Shown here in pieces: positions 1 through 10,000 of a DNA stretch of 49,313 nucleotides. A program made the position numbers and the translations under genes. Position 1 is the first letter of the stretch; each line of letters starts with the position of its first letter. A model generated the notes under the pieces. The model did not search any database and was not told where the DNA came from. It was given only the letters and a program-made list of their open reading frames with translations. Origin of the DNA: Aureispira sp964445645 (GTDB lineage: Bacteria; Bacteroidota; Bacteroidia; Chitinophagales; Saprospiraceae); assembly GCA_964445645.1 (NCBI GenBank), contig CAYULH010000028.1, positions 1 through 49,313 on the forward strand, given 5' to 3'.

Positions 1-3000
1 TAATTTACCCAGTTGTTACGGTAACTCTTCATTCCAAGCCTACCAGTCCCGTATAGAGCTACTTCTTGCAAACGTTTGCTATAAACAATAGAATCAATAG
101 GGAACGAAGAACCGCTGCCAGGTAGACCCAAATTCTCCCGAATAGTATCCACCATTTCATAAATCCCCATGATATTGCCACTCGCATCTCGAATATAAAT
201 CGTACTCACTCTATCACCGTCAACTACTTTGGTTTTGCTCAAACGCTGCCCCATTGCATCGTAACTATACTCCAATGGACTTTTTCCACTTCCTATCGTA
301 TACGTTACTTTTTCTATTTTGTTACTCAAATCCCATGCTATATTGGCTATATCTTGAGAATTATCTTGTATTAAATTACCAATGGCATCATAAAGATAAT
401 TTAAAGTGTCTTGATCGGCCAAATCACCCACTGTTGGAATACCTGTCCCCACATCATCTATAAAGTTGAGTTGGTTGTATTTGATACCTGTTGAGGTAGT
501 AGACAAATGCGGACTGGTGTATTTATATTGTAAATTATCTATTAATGTTCCTTTATGATAACGTTTTAGGGTTTCTATGTTGCCATTGCCATCATAGCTG
601 TATTCGGTATCATGGCGTTCGTTGACAGCATCTTTTGTCCAGTTGTTGTTGGCCCAATGATAAGAACGGGCTTGCTTGATGCGGTGTAGGGCATCGTACT
701 GATAGACCATGGCATTGGTAGCTTGTTGGTCTGGAGTATTGGTGGCTAAGGCTGGCAAATGGGTTATCATAAAGGCAATATTGCCATTGTATAAGCCTGT
801 GGTGCTGCCTGATATAGCTGGTCGCAAGTCTCCATCAAAGATACTGGTGTTGTTGTGTTCTAGTGCTCCTAAAATAGAGCCTCCTATGGGCTTGTAATCT
901 TCTCTGTGATAACCCAAATAATAGGCTTGTTCGTCCTTGCCTATCCACTGGTTGGGATTAAACGTGCTACCTGAAGTATAGCCATCCTTACCCATATCTG
1001 TAGCAGGACTGGTATTATTTACCCCTTTTATCCAACCTTGTAAGCTGTAATAATAATCCATGCCTTGCACGTTGTCTGTGCCTAGTTCTACCCTAGCTAA
1101 TGGGCCGTGTGCATAATAAAAATAGCGGGCTTCTTGATGCCACAAATAGCCATCATTACTAGTCCATACGTGCGTTAATCTGTTGTCAGCATCATATTCG
1201 TATTTGTGATAATAAGCATCCTTGGTGCCTTTCTGAAAGGCTACTTGATTGACGTTGCCTGTGATAAGATCGTATTCATAATCTATTTCGGCTACGCCAA
1301 ATTGCTTGATTTGATGCTGTATTTTTTGCACATTGCCATGAATATCATAATCGTAATAGGTGGCAATATCTTCATTGTAGGTTCTGGCTACTCTGCTTCT
1401 CAAATTGTTTTGTATGAGGCTGCCTTTGCCTGATGCTTCGTCGTATTCTGTGATGGTTTGTTCTGAAAGAGCATGTGTGTTGCTATTTGGAAAACTAAAG
1501 GTATTGAGGTCGTTGGCACTAACTGCGTAATTTTCTAACTTGCCCACTTCTATCACACGACCACGTGCATCATACTTGCTGTAAGCATAGTCTCCTCCTG
1601 TTCCATAAGTAGAAAGGTTATTGGCTACGGGTGCTTGTCTTGCATTTTGAGACAATCGCAAACGCTGGGCATAGTCATAATAGAAGGTGCTCAAACCACC
1701 ATCGGGCGATTGCTGGGTTAGGATTTGGCCTAGACTGTTGTAGGTGTATGTAGTAAGCAAATCGTAATTGTGTGCAGGGTGTACGCCTGTGCCTACTTGC
1801 GAGCTTTCTAATGGCTTGACGGCGGCTGGTGGTAAGGTTTGTACCAAATTGCCTGCGGCATCGTAATAGTAGAGCGTATAATGCTGTTCCTTTGATTCAA
1901 AGGTCATGCTAAAGGTTTCCTCTACAGGCATACAGCTCGCATCTGCAAGCACACGATTGACCAAGTGGTTGAGGTATCGCTGGTAAGCATCTTGTGCATC
2001 TTGAGTTAGAACAGCAATCTGAGCAGAATCACAGGCAGCAATGACCGAATCCCTATGAATTGTTACCGTATTTACAATGGGTACCCAAGTAGAATCCACG
2101 AGTTCCCATGAGGGAATACAGCCATCTGCTGAGATTTTAACATAGGCTCTGGCCGTATCTAAGGTAGGATTCTGACAAGCAGTATTGCTGGTTGTGTCTC
2201 CCTGATTGTTATTATCATACAAACAATCGGGCTTGGCATACACTACTTGTATGGTATTGTCCAAGCAATTGTAACTGCCCAAGGACACTATGGCCATAGG
2301 ATTGATGAGTTGCCTATTGATTTGGTGTTCTAATTCTATTTTTATTTCTTGATTATCTGAACAGGTTTCCTCAAAGAATTTAGCTTTGAGACGAATAGCT
2401 CGGTCATAGCCAATTCTGTAGTCTAGGCTATCATATAAGTACTCATTATCTAAAAAAACATTAAATACAGAACTAAAGTAAGGATTACTATTTTTAATCC
2501 CAACAATAGGAATTCCACCAGAAAACATCTCCCCCGAAGGCAATCCATCTACCAAACTTGAATTAGAAACCGTAGCATGATTAAAGCTTCTACTTTGGGG
2601 AATTGTTCCTGTGGTGTCTATATAACGTGTAGGGAATAAACTCGTATCTAAGGCTGCAAACAGATCGTTCAGAATACGACACTTGGCCGAATCGACAGGA
2701 ATATTGGCAAAGACATTATTGCTAGTAATATTCAATTGATACAAAGAATCGTGACGAACAGCCACACTACTAAGAGCTGCCAAACCACCTCCCGAGCCAC
2801 AATAACTAGGATTTTGTACTTGTAAAGAGTCTATTAGTGCAATAAGACCCAAAGCCCCTGTAAAGGGTGGATAATTTAAATCTTCTAACACCAAATACCC
2901 TAATGGATTGGCTTGGTAAGGATAAGCGGCACTATCGGGGCGTGTCAATTGTCCACAACCTGTTAGGCAATAATCCACCAATTGGGTTTTCATGATAGCA

Positions 3001-6000
3001 TAAGCAGCTGCCTCTGAGCTGCTTGTATCAGCCAAAGCTGCCAGCCTAAAATCTGGACACAATTGCTGTATCCACAAGTCGGCTTTGGCCTCGCACAGTT
3101 GATTGCACAAGGAGTTGGTATTAGAACCCGACCCATGCCCCAATACATTATTATACAATAAACTGGTTATATCATCAACACCCGTGGTATCTGAGGTTAG
3201 ATTAACAAAAGTAGTGTCACCATTGGGATCTATATTCATCAATACAGGTGGCCCTGTGATGAGTGGACAGGGGTTTTTGATGGTCACACTGCCTGGTACT
3301 TCATTGAGTGGACACAAATTAGAATCAATAATCTGCTGCTTTTCTTCGGCGTAAGCCCCTCTAAAAATATCCCAATTTAGACTAGATACTGTATCTAAAT
3401 TATCTGCTATATAACTGATAATATCCGTGCTGCTACAAGTACAAGCTGTAGTATTGTTTTGTGCATTGAGAGTAGAACACTGGGTGGTGCAATAATTATT
3501 AAGAATAGTAGTAATGGTTGTATTATAATTGTTATAATACTGAAAATAAGGATCAGCAGCAATAATCGCTGCCATAATAGCACGCTGTTCTTGGGCCGTG
3601 GCTGGATTGCTGACCGTTACATTCAAGCCTGCGCCTGCCTCCTGCCAAGTGCGATAATTGGCAATATCAAAATCAAAAATTCTACTCTCTACAGTGATAG
3701 AGTCGCCACATTCCAAATAACGGCAATATTCTGGATGCAATACGACCAAACTGTCTGCCCAGCTATCTTGCCAAATGGCAGGATCTTCTAGGTAGATTCT
3801 AATGGTACTGGTATCGGTAAAGTCAATAGTCGTAGAGGGTACACCCAATCCTCCATTGAGTACTACGCTTGGGATGGGAGTACCATCATTAAACCATCGT
3901 CTGTAAATATCTTTGCCATACCAGCAGCCCCCCGGAGCCATTTGCTGTTTCATTTGTACAAGAATAGCTTCACACTCATTGCCGCCTATCATTTGGCGCA
4001 AGCTGTATTGTTGCAATAGGGAGTCACAATTGCCCATCATACAAGTATCAATGAGCAATTGAAATAAGGCCAAATCACTGCTATCGGATAAATCCAAATC
4101 GGGGCGATTGGCCAAAATTACTTCCTGACAAATAGACTGGCACTGAGCATCCCCATTGCCTCTACACAAGGTGGAATCAAAATTAGCTGCTATATAATTG
4201 CCAATAAAATCATCTTGACTCATGACGGAATCCGAATTCATCAAATGCGCTAAAATAGCATCGGCATCTGGCCCTGTAGCACGCAAGGACTTGTGGATGG
4301 TATACGTCCCCATAACGCCCATTTGTACATCAAACTCAATGGGCAAATTGGCTGGCGTGTATTCCGTATCGCCACAGGGATTCTGATTGCTGCTATACGC
4401 ACTTCGCAAAATAGTATTGGAGGCAACCAATTGCACACTGTCATTGGCCGTGGTGAGGGTCATGGGCAATAAATTACCATACTGATCCTCTACTGTTATT
4501 TCCAATTCATAGGTACAGCCCAAGCAAAAATCATAATCACTTTGCAAGATATTCACAGCCGTTGCCAAATCATAAGCAAAACTATACGTAGCACTATCTT
4601 GGGTACACATAAAGGTGTGGTGTACCTCGCTGCTTTGGTCTACAAGATTGACCACATTGTTTCCCATTAGGCTTTCTGTTTTAATGGAAGCACTGCCGTC
4701 CAAATCTTGTACATTCTCAGGAATCACCCCATCTAAAGCCGTCAAAATAGTTTGACCAGCCTGATCGGTAATACTGACCGACAATTGCCCATTGGCATCC
4801 TTCGACCACGTTTTTCTATAATATCTTCCCTCGCCTACATTTTCCCCAAAAAAGCTTTGTAGCTCGGTAGTGGTTGGAGAAGCATAGTAATACTCGCTCT
4901 CTCTGCCTGTCCCCAATTGATAAAAAGCCCCGACCCCTGAGTTGGCCTTTACATAACTGCGTCCATCATTCTCATAATGGGTTTGTGCCACTGGGTAGCC
5001 CTCTGCATCGGGAATATAGGCTTGATGCAGGTGGGTATTGAGTGGATTATTACTAGAATAATACTGACTGGCTAAGTGATTGACTGGCAATGCCTGACTT
5101 AGTGTAGCTGTCTGTGCATTGTGCTTGTCGTAAGCTGTACGAGGGTAGTTAATAATGCCACCTGTAGTAATTAATCCACTGCTATGCCCTGCACCAAACT
5201 GCAAATTAGAGCCTGTAATGGTGCTGTTCTTAACAGGTACAGGCATGATGGCCAAACTAGGGCGGTTTTCTACATCATACAAGGTTTCCGAAACCAAGGT
5301 CAGGCTATCACTGCTCAGGGTGGTCAAGGCTTGGCGGCCTTTGAGTCCATCGTCAAAGTATTGGATAACTTGTTTGTGTTTGCCCTCCTCTGCATAGCTT
5401 CGGTTGAAGCTCCAATTTTGGCTGGATTCAAACCCTGTAGCTAATGTTACAGCTTGAGCGGCACACCATTTGCCTCGCTTTTCTATGGGGTTATCCAAGC
5501 CCCCTGCTACAAAACAACCCACAGGACGCACTCTAAAATAAACCTTTCCTGCTGGGTAAATCAAATCGGTCGTATAATGAGTGGCATTGGTTTGGATGCG
5601 GATGCCTTGTTTAAATAGTTCTTTGGCCGTTACACTACTAGAAGCAATGGTATTGGTCGTGTCCCAATACACCCATTCCAATTCATAATATTCTGCTCCA
5701 AGCATAGGTTGCCAATAAATATCCACCTGCCCCTTGGCATTGGGTACAGTAGAAGATAAAGCCATGGTAGTAGGCGTGGTTTCATCCAATTTATTATAAC
5801 GATTGACCTGCAATTTTAAGGCTAAGTGTATATCATTGGGTATAGTAGTGCCTGTGCTGGCAATATTGGTAATTTGTAATTGAATATTGTCCGCCACATT
5901 TTCATGAATTCCCCAACTCTCGTACACGCCTTTGGCATCAGCATTATTCAATTGCACCACTCCACTATCTATAATAGCACTAGTAGCGGTGTTTATTAGA

Positions 6001-6302
6001 TTGTAGGCAATGGTATACGACCATGTTTGTCCTGCTATATCTGTTCGATCTGAACGGTCATAGTTCAACTCAACAATGGCTGTATGTCTGTCTACAAAAT
6101 CAACCCCTTCTACAGCTCCTGCTGGCAGGATAGTTGGGTCACTGATGCTCAATACTCGGCCAATATTGAGGTTGGCTTTTTCTTCTTTTACTAAATATTC
6201 CAACTCATGTGCTTGACTTGGTGGAGCAATTAGCAATAGACAGGCTAATACAATCCAAGCATTGCTGAGGATAGAAATAATATGGCTATTTAATGGCTTC
6301 AT
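1..6302 (-). CDS. Giant secreted Rhs/YD-repeat protein, 3' end beyond window
   Basis: The reading frame is open from the ATG at 6302 to the window edge, giving at least 2100 residues and no stop. The first about 31 residues form a signal peptide ending near PPSQA. A fibronectin-like region and a variant of the Bacteroidota Rhs start motif (QYFDDGLKGRQ, usually YFDGLGRxxQ of DUF6443 proteins) follow. A cysteine-rich stretch spans roughly residues 590-1120 (for example CLGC, CxxxC and TACTCSS). YD repeats begin near residue 1515 (TYTYNSLGQ, YDYAQRLRL, YEYDADNRL, YQYDALHRI, YSYDAMGQRLSKT), and the last residues (LYGTGRLGMKSYRNNWVN) lead into the usual Rhs core. The polymorphic C-terminal domain and any immunity gene lie outside the window. 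It is the last visible gene of a six-gene operon. Rhs proteins generally form a hollow beta-shell that encloses a toxin or adhesive domain; that role is inferred here. Confidence 0.9.
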   Translation of the reverse strand, partial: MKPLNSHIISILSNAWIVLACLLLIAPPSQAHELEYLVKEEKANLNIGRVLSISDPTILPAGAVEGVDFVDRHTAIVELNYDRSDRTDIAGQTWSYTIAYNLINTATSAIIDSGVVQLNNADAKGVYESWGIHENVADNIQLQITNIASTGTTIPNDIHLALKLQVNRYNKLDETTPTTMALSSTVPNAKGQVDIYWQPMLGAEYYELEWVYWDTTNTIASSSVTAKELFKQGIRIQTNATHYTTDLIYPAGKVYFRVRPVGCFVAGGLDNPIEKRGKWCAAQAVTLATGFESSQNWSFNRSYAEEGKHKQVIQYFDDGLKGRQALTTLSSDSLTLVSETLYDVENRPSLAIMPVPVKNSTITGSNLQFGAGHSSGLITTGGIINYPRTAYDKHNAQTATLSQALPVNHLASQYYSSNNPLNTHLHQAYIPDAEGYPVAQTHYENDGRSYVKANSGVGAFYQLGTGRESEYYYASPTTTELQSFFGENVGEGRYYRKTWSKDANGQLSVSITDQAGQTILTALDGVIPENVQDLDGSASIKTESLMGNNVVNLVDQSSEVHHTFMCTQDSATYSFAYDLATAVNILQSDYDFCLGCTYELEITVEDQYGNLLPMTLTTANDSVQLVASNTILRSAYSSNQNPCGDTEYTPANLPIEFDVQMGVMGTYTIHKSLRATGPDADAILAHLMNSDSVMSQDDFIGNYIAANFDSTLCRGNGDAQCQSICQEVILANRPDLDLSDSSDLALFQLLIDTCMMGNCDSLLQQYSLRQMIGGNECEAILVQMKQQMAPGGCWYGKDIYRRWFNDGTPIPSVVLNGGLGVPSTTIDFTDTSTIRIYLEDPAIWQDSWADSLVVLHPEYCRYLECGDSITVESRIFDFDIANYRTWQEAGAGLNVTVSNPATAQEQRAIMAAIIAADPYFQYYNNYNTTITTILNNYCTTQCSTLNAQNNTTACTCSSTDIISYIADNLDTVSSLNWDIFRGAYAEEKQQIIDSNLCPLNEVPGSVTIKNPCPLITGPPVLMNIDPNGDTTFVNLTSDTTGVDDITSLLYNNVLGHGSGSNTNSLCNQLCEAKADLWIQQLCPDFRLAALADTSSSEAAAYAIMKTQLVDYCLTGCGQLTRPDSAAYPYQANPLGYLVLEDLNYPPFTGALGLIALIDSLQVQNPSYCGSGGGLAALSSVAVRHDSLYQLNITSNNVFANIPVDSAKCRILNDLFAALDTSLFPTRYIDTTGTIPQSRSFNHATVSNSSLVDGLPSGEMFSGGIPIVGIKNSNPYFSSVFNVFLDNEYLYDSLDYRIGYDRAIRLKAKFFEETCSDNQEIKIELEHQINRQLINPMAIVSLGSYNCLDNTIQVVYAKPDCLYDNNNQGDTTSNTACQNPTLDTARAYVKISADGCIPSWELVDSTWVPIVNTVTIHRDSVIAACDSAQIAVLTQDAQDAYQRYLNHLVNRVLADASCMPVEETFSMTFESKEQHYTLYYYDAAGNLVQTLPPAAVKPLESSQVGTGVHPAHNYDLLTTYTYNSLGQILTQQSPDGGLSTFYYDYAQRLRLSQNARQAPVANNLSTYGTGGDYAYSKYDARGRVIEVGKLENYAVSANDLNTFSFPNSNTHALSEQTITEYDEASGKGSLIQNNLRSRVARTYNEDIATYYDYDIHGNVQKIQHQIKQFGVAEIDYEYDLITGNVNQVAFQKGTKDAYYHKYEYDADNRLTHVWTSNDGYLWHQEARYFYYAHGPLARVELGTDNVQGMDYYYSLQGWIKGVNNTSPATDMGKDGYTSGSTFNPNQWIGKDEQAYYLGYHREDYKPIGGSILGALEHNNTSIFDGDLRPAISGSTTGLYNGNIAFMITHLPALATNTPDQQATNAMVYQYDALHRIKQARSYHWANNNWTKDAVNERHDTEYSYDGNGNIETLKRYHKGTLIDNLQYKYTSPHLSTTSTGIKYNQLNFIDDVGTGIPTVGDLADQDTLNYLYDAIGNLIQDNSQDIANIAWDLSNKIEKVTYTIGSGKSPLEYSYDAMGQRLSKTKVVDGDRVSTIYIRDASGNIMGIYEMVDTIRENLGLPGSGSSFPIDSIVYSKRLQEVALYGTGRLGMKSYRNNWVN

Positions 6303-6351
6303 AATTATATGCTTATATGTGGTAGTAGGGCTACTGGATTAGGGGTTCGGA

Positions 6352-7047
6352 TTAGGATTTAGGAGTTCGGTTGTCGTACAAGCTGTACTTGCTGTACTTG
6401 CCTATTGGAACAAGTTTTTTGTTTTGTGTTGTCCAAAAATTACTAGCCGAAAAAGTGCTTATAGAAACACTAGGGGCTGTATTAATTACTTTTAGTTGAA
6501 TGATAGTGCTCATATTGTCAGGCACTATATTGGGATTGTAATGGTAAATGGCTTTTTTGACAAACCCTGTTTTTACTTCAAAGAATAAATCAATTTGGAT
6601 GACCTGTTCTTTGGCATTTTTGAGTTGGTAATGCTTGTAGCCATTTGAGATGCCTTGGTAGTTAATTTCTTGGTAGTTTTTTAGCACCTCCTTGGTCAAG
6701 GGCATGGCTTTTTGTTGCAATTCCTCTTGTTGGTGATTTCTAGTGCTAACAATGAGGTTGTAATTGCGTTGGTCAACAAAAATTACATGCTTATCATTCA
6801 AAACCATCTGATGTTCATCGGTTTTGTATTGGTAATTGCTGCCCGATTTTAGCAGCGTGCTGCTAACGGATTTGACCTTTTCTGTGCCTTTGTAAACGGT
6901 ATTTTCCATTTCCAAATACAGCCTTTCGCCATCTTTGTAGGCTGCTGCCATTTTATCCAAATCTTGCTCTATATCTTGCGCCTGTATACCTCCTAACCAC
7001 AACACACAACTGGCTACTAGGAAAAAGTTTTTTATTGCTCTTTTCAT
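6352..7047 (-). CDS. Small exported protein between the two giants, LolA-like in shape
   Basis: This 231-residue protein has a clear signal peptide (MKRAIKNFFLVASCVLWLGGIQAQ). The mature part is predicted to be mostly beta strands. Pieces such as LYLEMENTVYKG, YQYKTDEHQMVLNDKHVIFVD and IQIDLFFEVKTGFVKKAIYHY recall the half-barrel of LolA-type periplasmic carriers or the Bacteroidota secreted proteins related to them. I do not recognise it with certainty. It sits 16 bp after the 2231-aa gene and 49 bp before the Rhs gene, so it is almost certainly co-translated with both. A role as a periplasmic holder or export helper for the giant partners is inferred from context only. Confidence 0.8.
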   Translation of the reverse strand: MKRAIKNFFLVASCVLWLGGIQAQDIEQDLDKMAAAYKDGERLYLEMENTVYKGTEKVKSVSSTLLKSGSNYQYKTDEHQMVLNDKHVIFVDQRNYNLIVSTRNHQQEELQQKAMPLTKEVLKNYQEINYQGISNGYKHYQLKNAKEQVIQIDLFFEVKTGFVKKAIYHYNPNIVPDNMSTIIQLKVINTAPSVSISTFSASNFWTTQNKKLVPIGKYSKYSLYDNRTPKS

Positions 7048-7063
7048 GATTTTGTATTGGTAT

Positions 7064-10000
7064 TTATTGGTTAGGTTGAATGTAATTTCTAGCTTCTTGA
7101 ATGGTTTTGATGCCTCGTTCAGTTTCTCGTTTGGTCGAAATCAAATTGCCTGCCTCATCATAGATATAGAAGGTTGCATAATTGTTGTCATCCAAGGTAG
7201 CTCTCAATTTGAAATCCACAGGATTGTACACATGGCTCACCATATTACCATCCGCAGGAAAGATTCTAATATCATCCAAGTACATGTAGTTGTTGCCGGG
7301 ATAAGCAATGATTTGGAAGACATTATCAGGGTTGCTACCGATATTATCATAGGTAAATGTACCTTCTACCTTCTGCCAGCCTTCTATGATTGGTCCAGCA
7401 GGGCCTAGTGTTTTTCCATTAATATTTAGATAAGAACCATACTGCCCATAACTCATAACTGCATTATCCTCGACAGGGTAAGCATTATTTTGCACACGCA
7501 CCCAAGCACTAAAGACGTAATTTTTGCCATCTTGTAAGTATAATAATTGCTGTTCTAGCTTGTGCCCTGTTTTGGCTTCGTCTGGTGGCACCAATAAACT
7601 ATACTCCCCAGTATGAGCGTAATCCTGTACCACTTTGACAATAGATTTGACGGCTGCTTGCTCGCTCACAGGGCGTTTGTGCAAGAGGGTAATTTCGCCT
7701 GCCCACCAATCACTAGCCTCCAACGCTTCTTTATTACAAGCTGCTGAAAAGTCCAGTTTTAACACCATGTATTCTCCTTCTGTGTCGGTATCAATCAAGT
7801 TGGTCAATCCCGGTACTTTGTAACGGTTATTGCCTGCATCTAGTGGATAAGCCTGAACGACCTGCGCTTCTACACGTACCTTATCAGTGTTATCAGACAA
7901 GTACAAACTAGCCTTATCAATATTGATAGGATGCGCTACATAAGGCTTCTTAACCAATACCAATGCGGTATCATTAGAAGGCTTGAGCATAGGATACGTT
8001 AGGCGATAATGCTCGTGCTGCTCTCGGTAGCTGTTTGGTTGGCCGGGTAGAATGTCAATATTACCATTATTAATATAGCCCTTGTTGCCCAAGTAATCTA
8101 AGGTCTGGTCGCCTTGATTCCATTCCTCAAAACCCTCAAAACCAACTTCGTAGTACTTGGCATTGGCTGCTTGAGCAGTCACCAAATTATCGCCATAACC
8201 ATACAGGGCTGCCTGATAATTGCCCAATACATCTCTCGATTCTACTGCTTGGCCTCCCAAACGATACTTGCTAATATCTTGGGTACGCACCCACTTGCTG
8301 CCTTCTACATATTGCACAAATGGATTTTCCCAATTGAATAAGCTCACCGCATTCAACACCCCAGAAGTACGAATATCTGCTAATTTGGGCTGGGCTGCCA
8401 AAGGTTGTTGGGTTCTCGCATCAATGTAAGCATGGGTGCTCTTGGATTTCCAAACGCCTCGCTTACCCGATATGTATGGATTGATATTGTCGGTATTTAC
8501 TTTATAATTGTAATATTCCAAGGCCCAATCATCAGAGAATACAGCTCCCGAAGTAGACAACACATTATCTATCGTCACCTGCTCCACAGAAGTAGCATTG
8601 GTAGGACTCAAATTGGCTACCCCATTGTTAAGCGAGATTTCCATTGCTGTAGAAGTTGCAGCAGACTGCATTGTTCTATTGGTCAGAGGGTTGGCTCCAC
8701 CCGTATTGCCCTCTGTATCTATGGTACTGTATTGGGCAATACTCGCCCCTATCAAGTTGCGCTTACCTGAACGGGTATTGGTACACACAGCCTGAAAGTT
8801 ATTCACTTGGTTGGTCAAATTCAAACTATTGTAATTCAAAATATCAAACTGTGGTTGCTTATTCCCTGCTTGGGTGTACAGCTCTCCCATATAAATAATG
8901 CGAGCCTTGGCAAGAGTAGCATTACTACCACTAGTTAGCTTTAATTCGGCCACAAATTCATCACCAGCACTCAGGTTTTGAAGCTGTTCGTTTGTCAAAG
9001 TGGTAGGGAAATAGCCCGTACAAGCATCAGGATCTCTATCAAATATAAACTCTAGGCGATGCCCCCAGTTTTCGGCAGCAGCTCCCATGCCCTCATGCGC
9101 CAAGTAAGCAGGCACACTGTAGTTGTAGATTTTGCCCGTCAATTGGTTGTCCACAGTAGAAAGCAAGGGCTGCCCTGTTTTGGGGTCAAATACTTTGTTG
9201 GTGGTCACTAAGTGGGCTTGCCCATCAAAGGCATAGACCTCCTCCAAAATTCCAGAACGAACAATGACTTTGTTGCTGACCGAGGTTCGGGATTTGTTTT
9301 CGTTAAAAGAATAACTTGGTATTACTGTAGTTACAGGTATAGGTATAAAAGGTATAATAGGAAAAAAAGTAGGGATAAAAACAATGTGCTGATTGACTTG
9401 TGCTCCTACTGAAAATGCAGTTTGCACCGCTTGTCTTCCATCTATAAAGAACTCATAATCTACACCCATCAACTGCTTTTCTGTTTGTGCCGCTTCTGCA
9501 TCAGGACTATCAGCCACCAACACCTTCACTTCATTGTCCAGTACTCGAATCGTCTGATTAGGCTTTCCTCTTCTGTAATCTACTCGTTCTTTGCTCTTAT
9601 AGAAATATTCTACTTGTGTTAAAGGTTCGTCTTTAACACTACCATCAGGTTCTTGTCCATAAGTACTAATCTTTCGTTCCCTACCGTGCATATTGTTCAT
9701 CTCTATACTATAGCCCTGTGTACCTGTGTATTGATCTATTCTTGTAAATACAAGTAGTTCACCTAATCCACTTAACAATGGATCTGTTGTTGATGGATCT
9801 AGTGTAGTCTTATTCGTAACAATAGGAAAATCCTTGGCAGTATAATATTCATAAACCGTCTGCCCTGTAGTGGCGTAACTGGTAGTTTGCAAATCAGTAG
9901 GTATGGTTTCTCCCTTTGATTTCTTAAAGGCATAATCAGAGGCTAAACTCCTAACAGTCACCTTACTATAACCAACTTCTGCCCCAGGGTAATACCCTTC

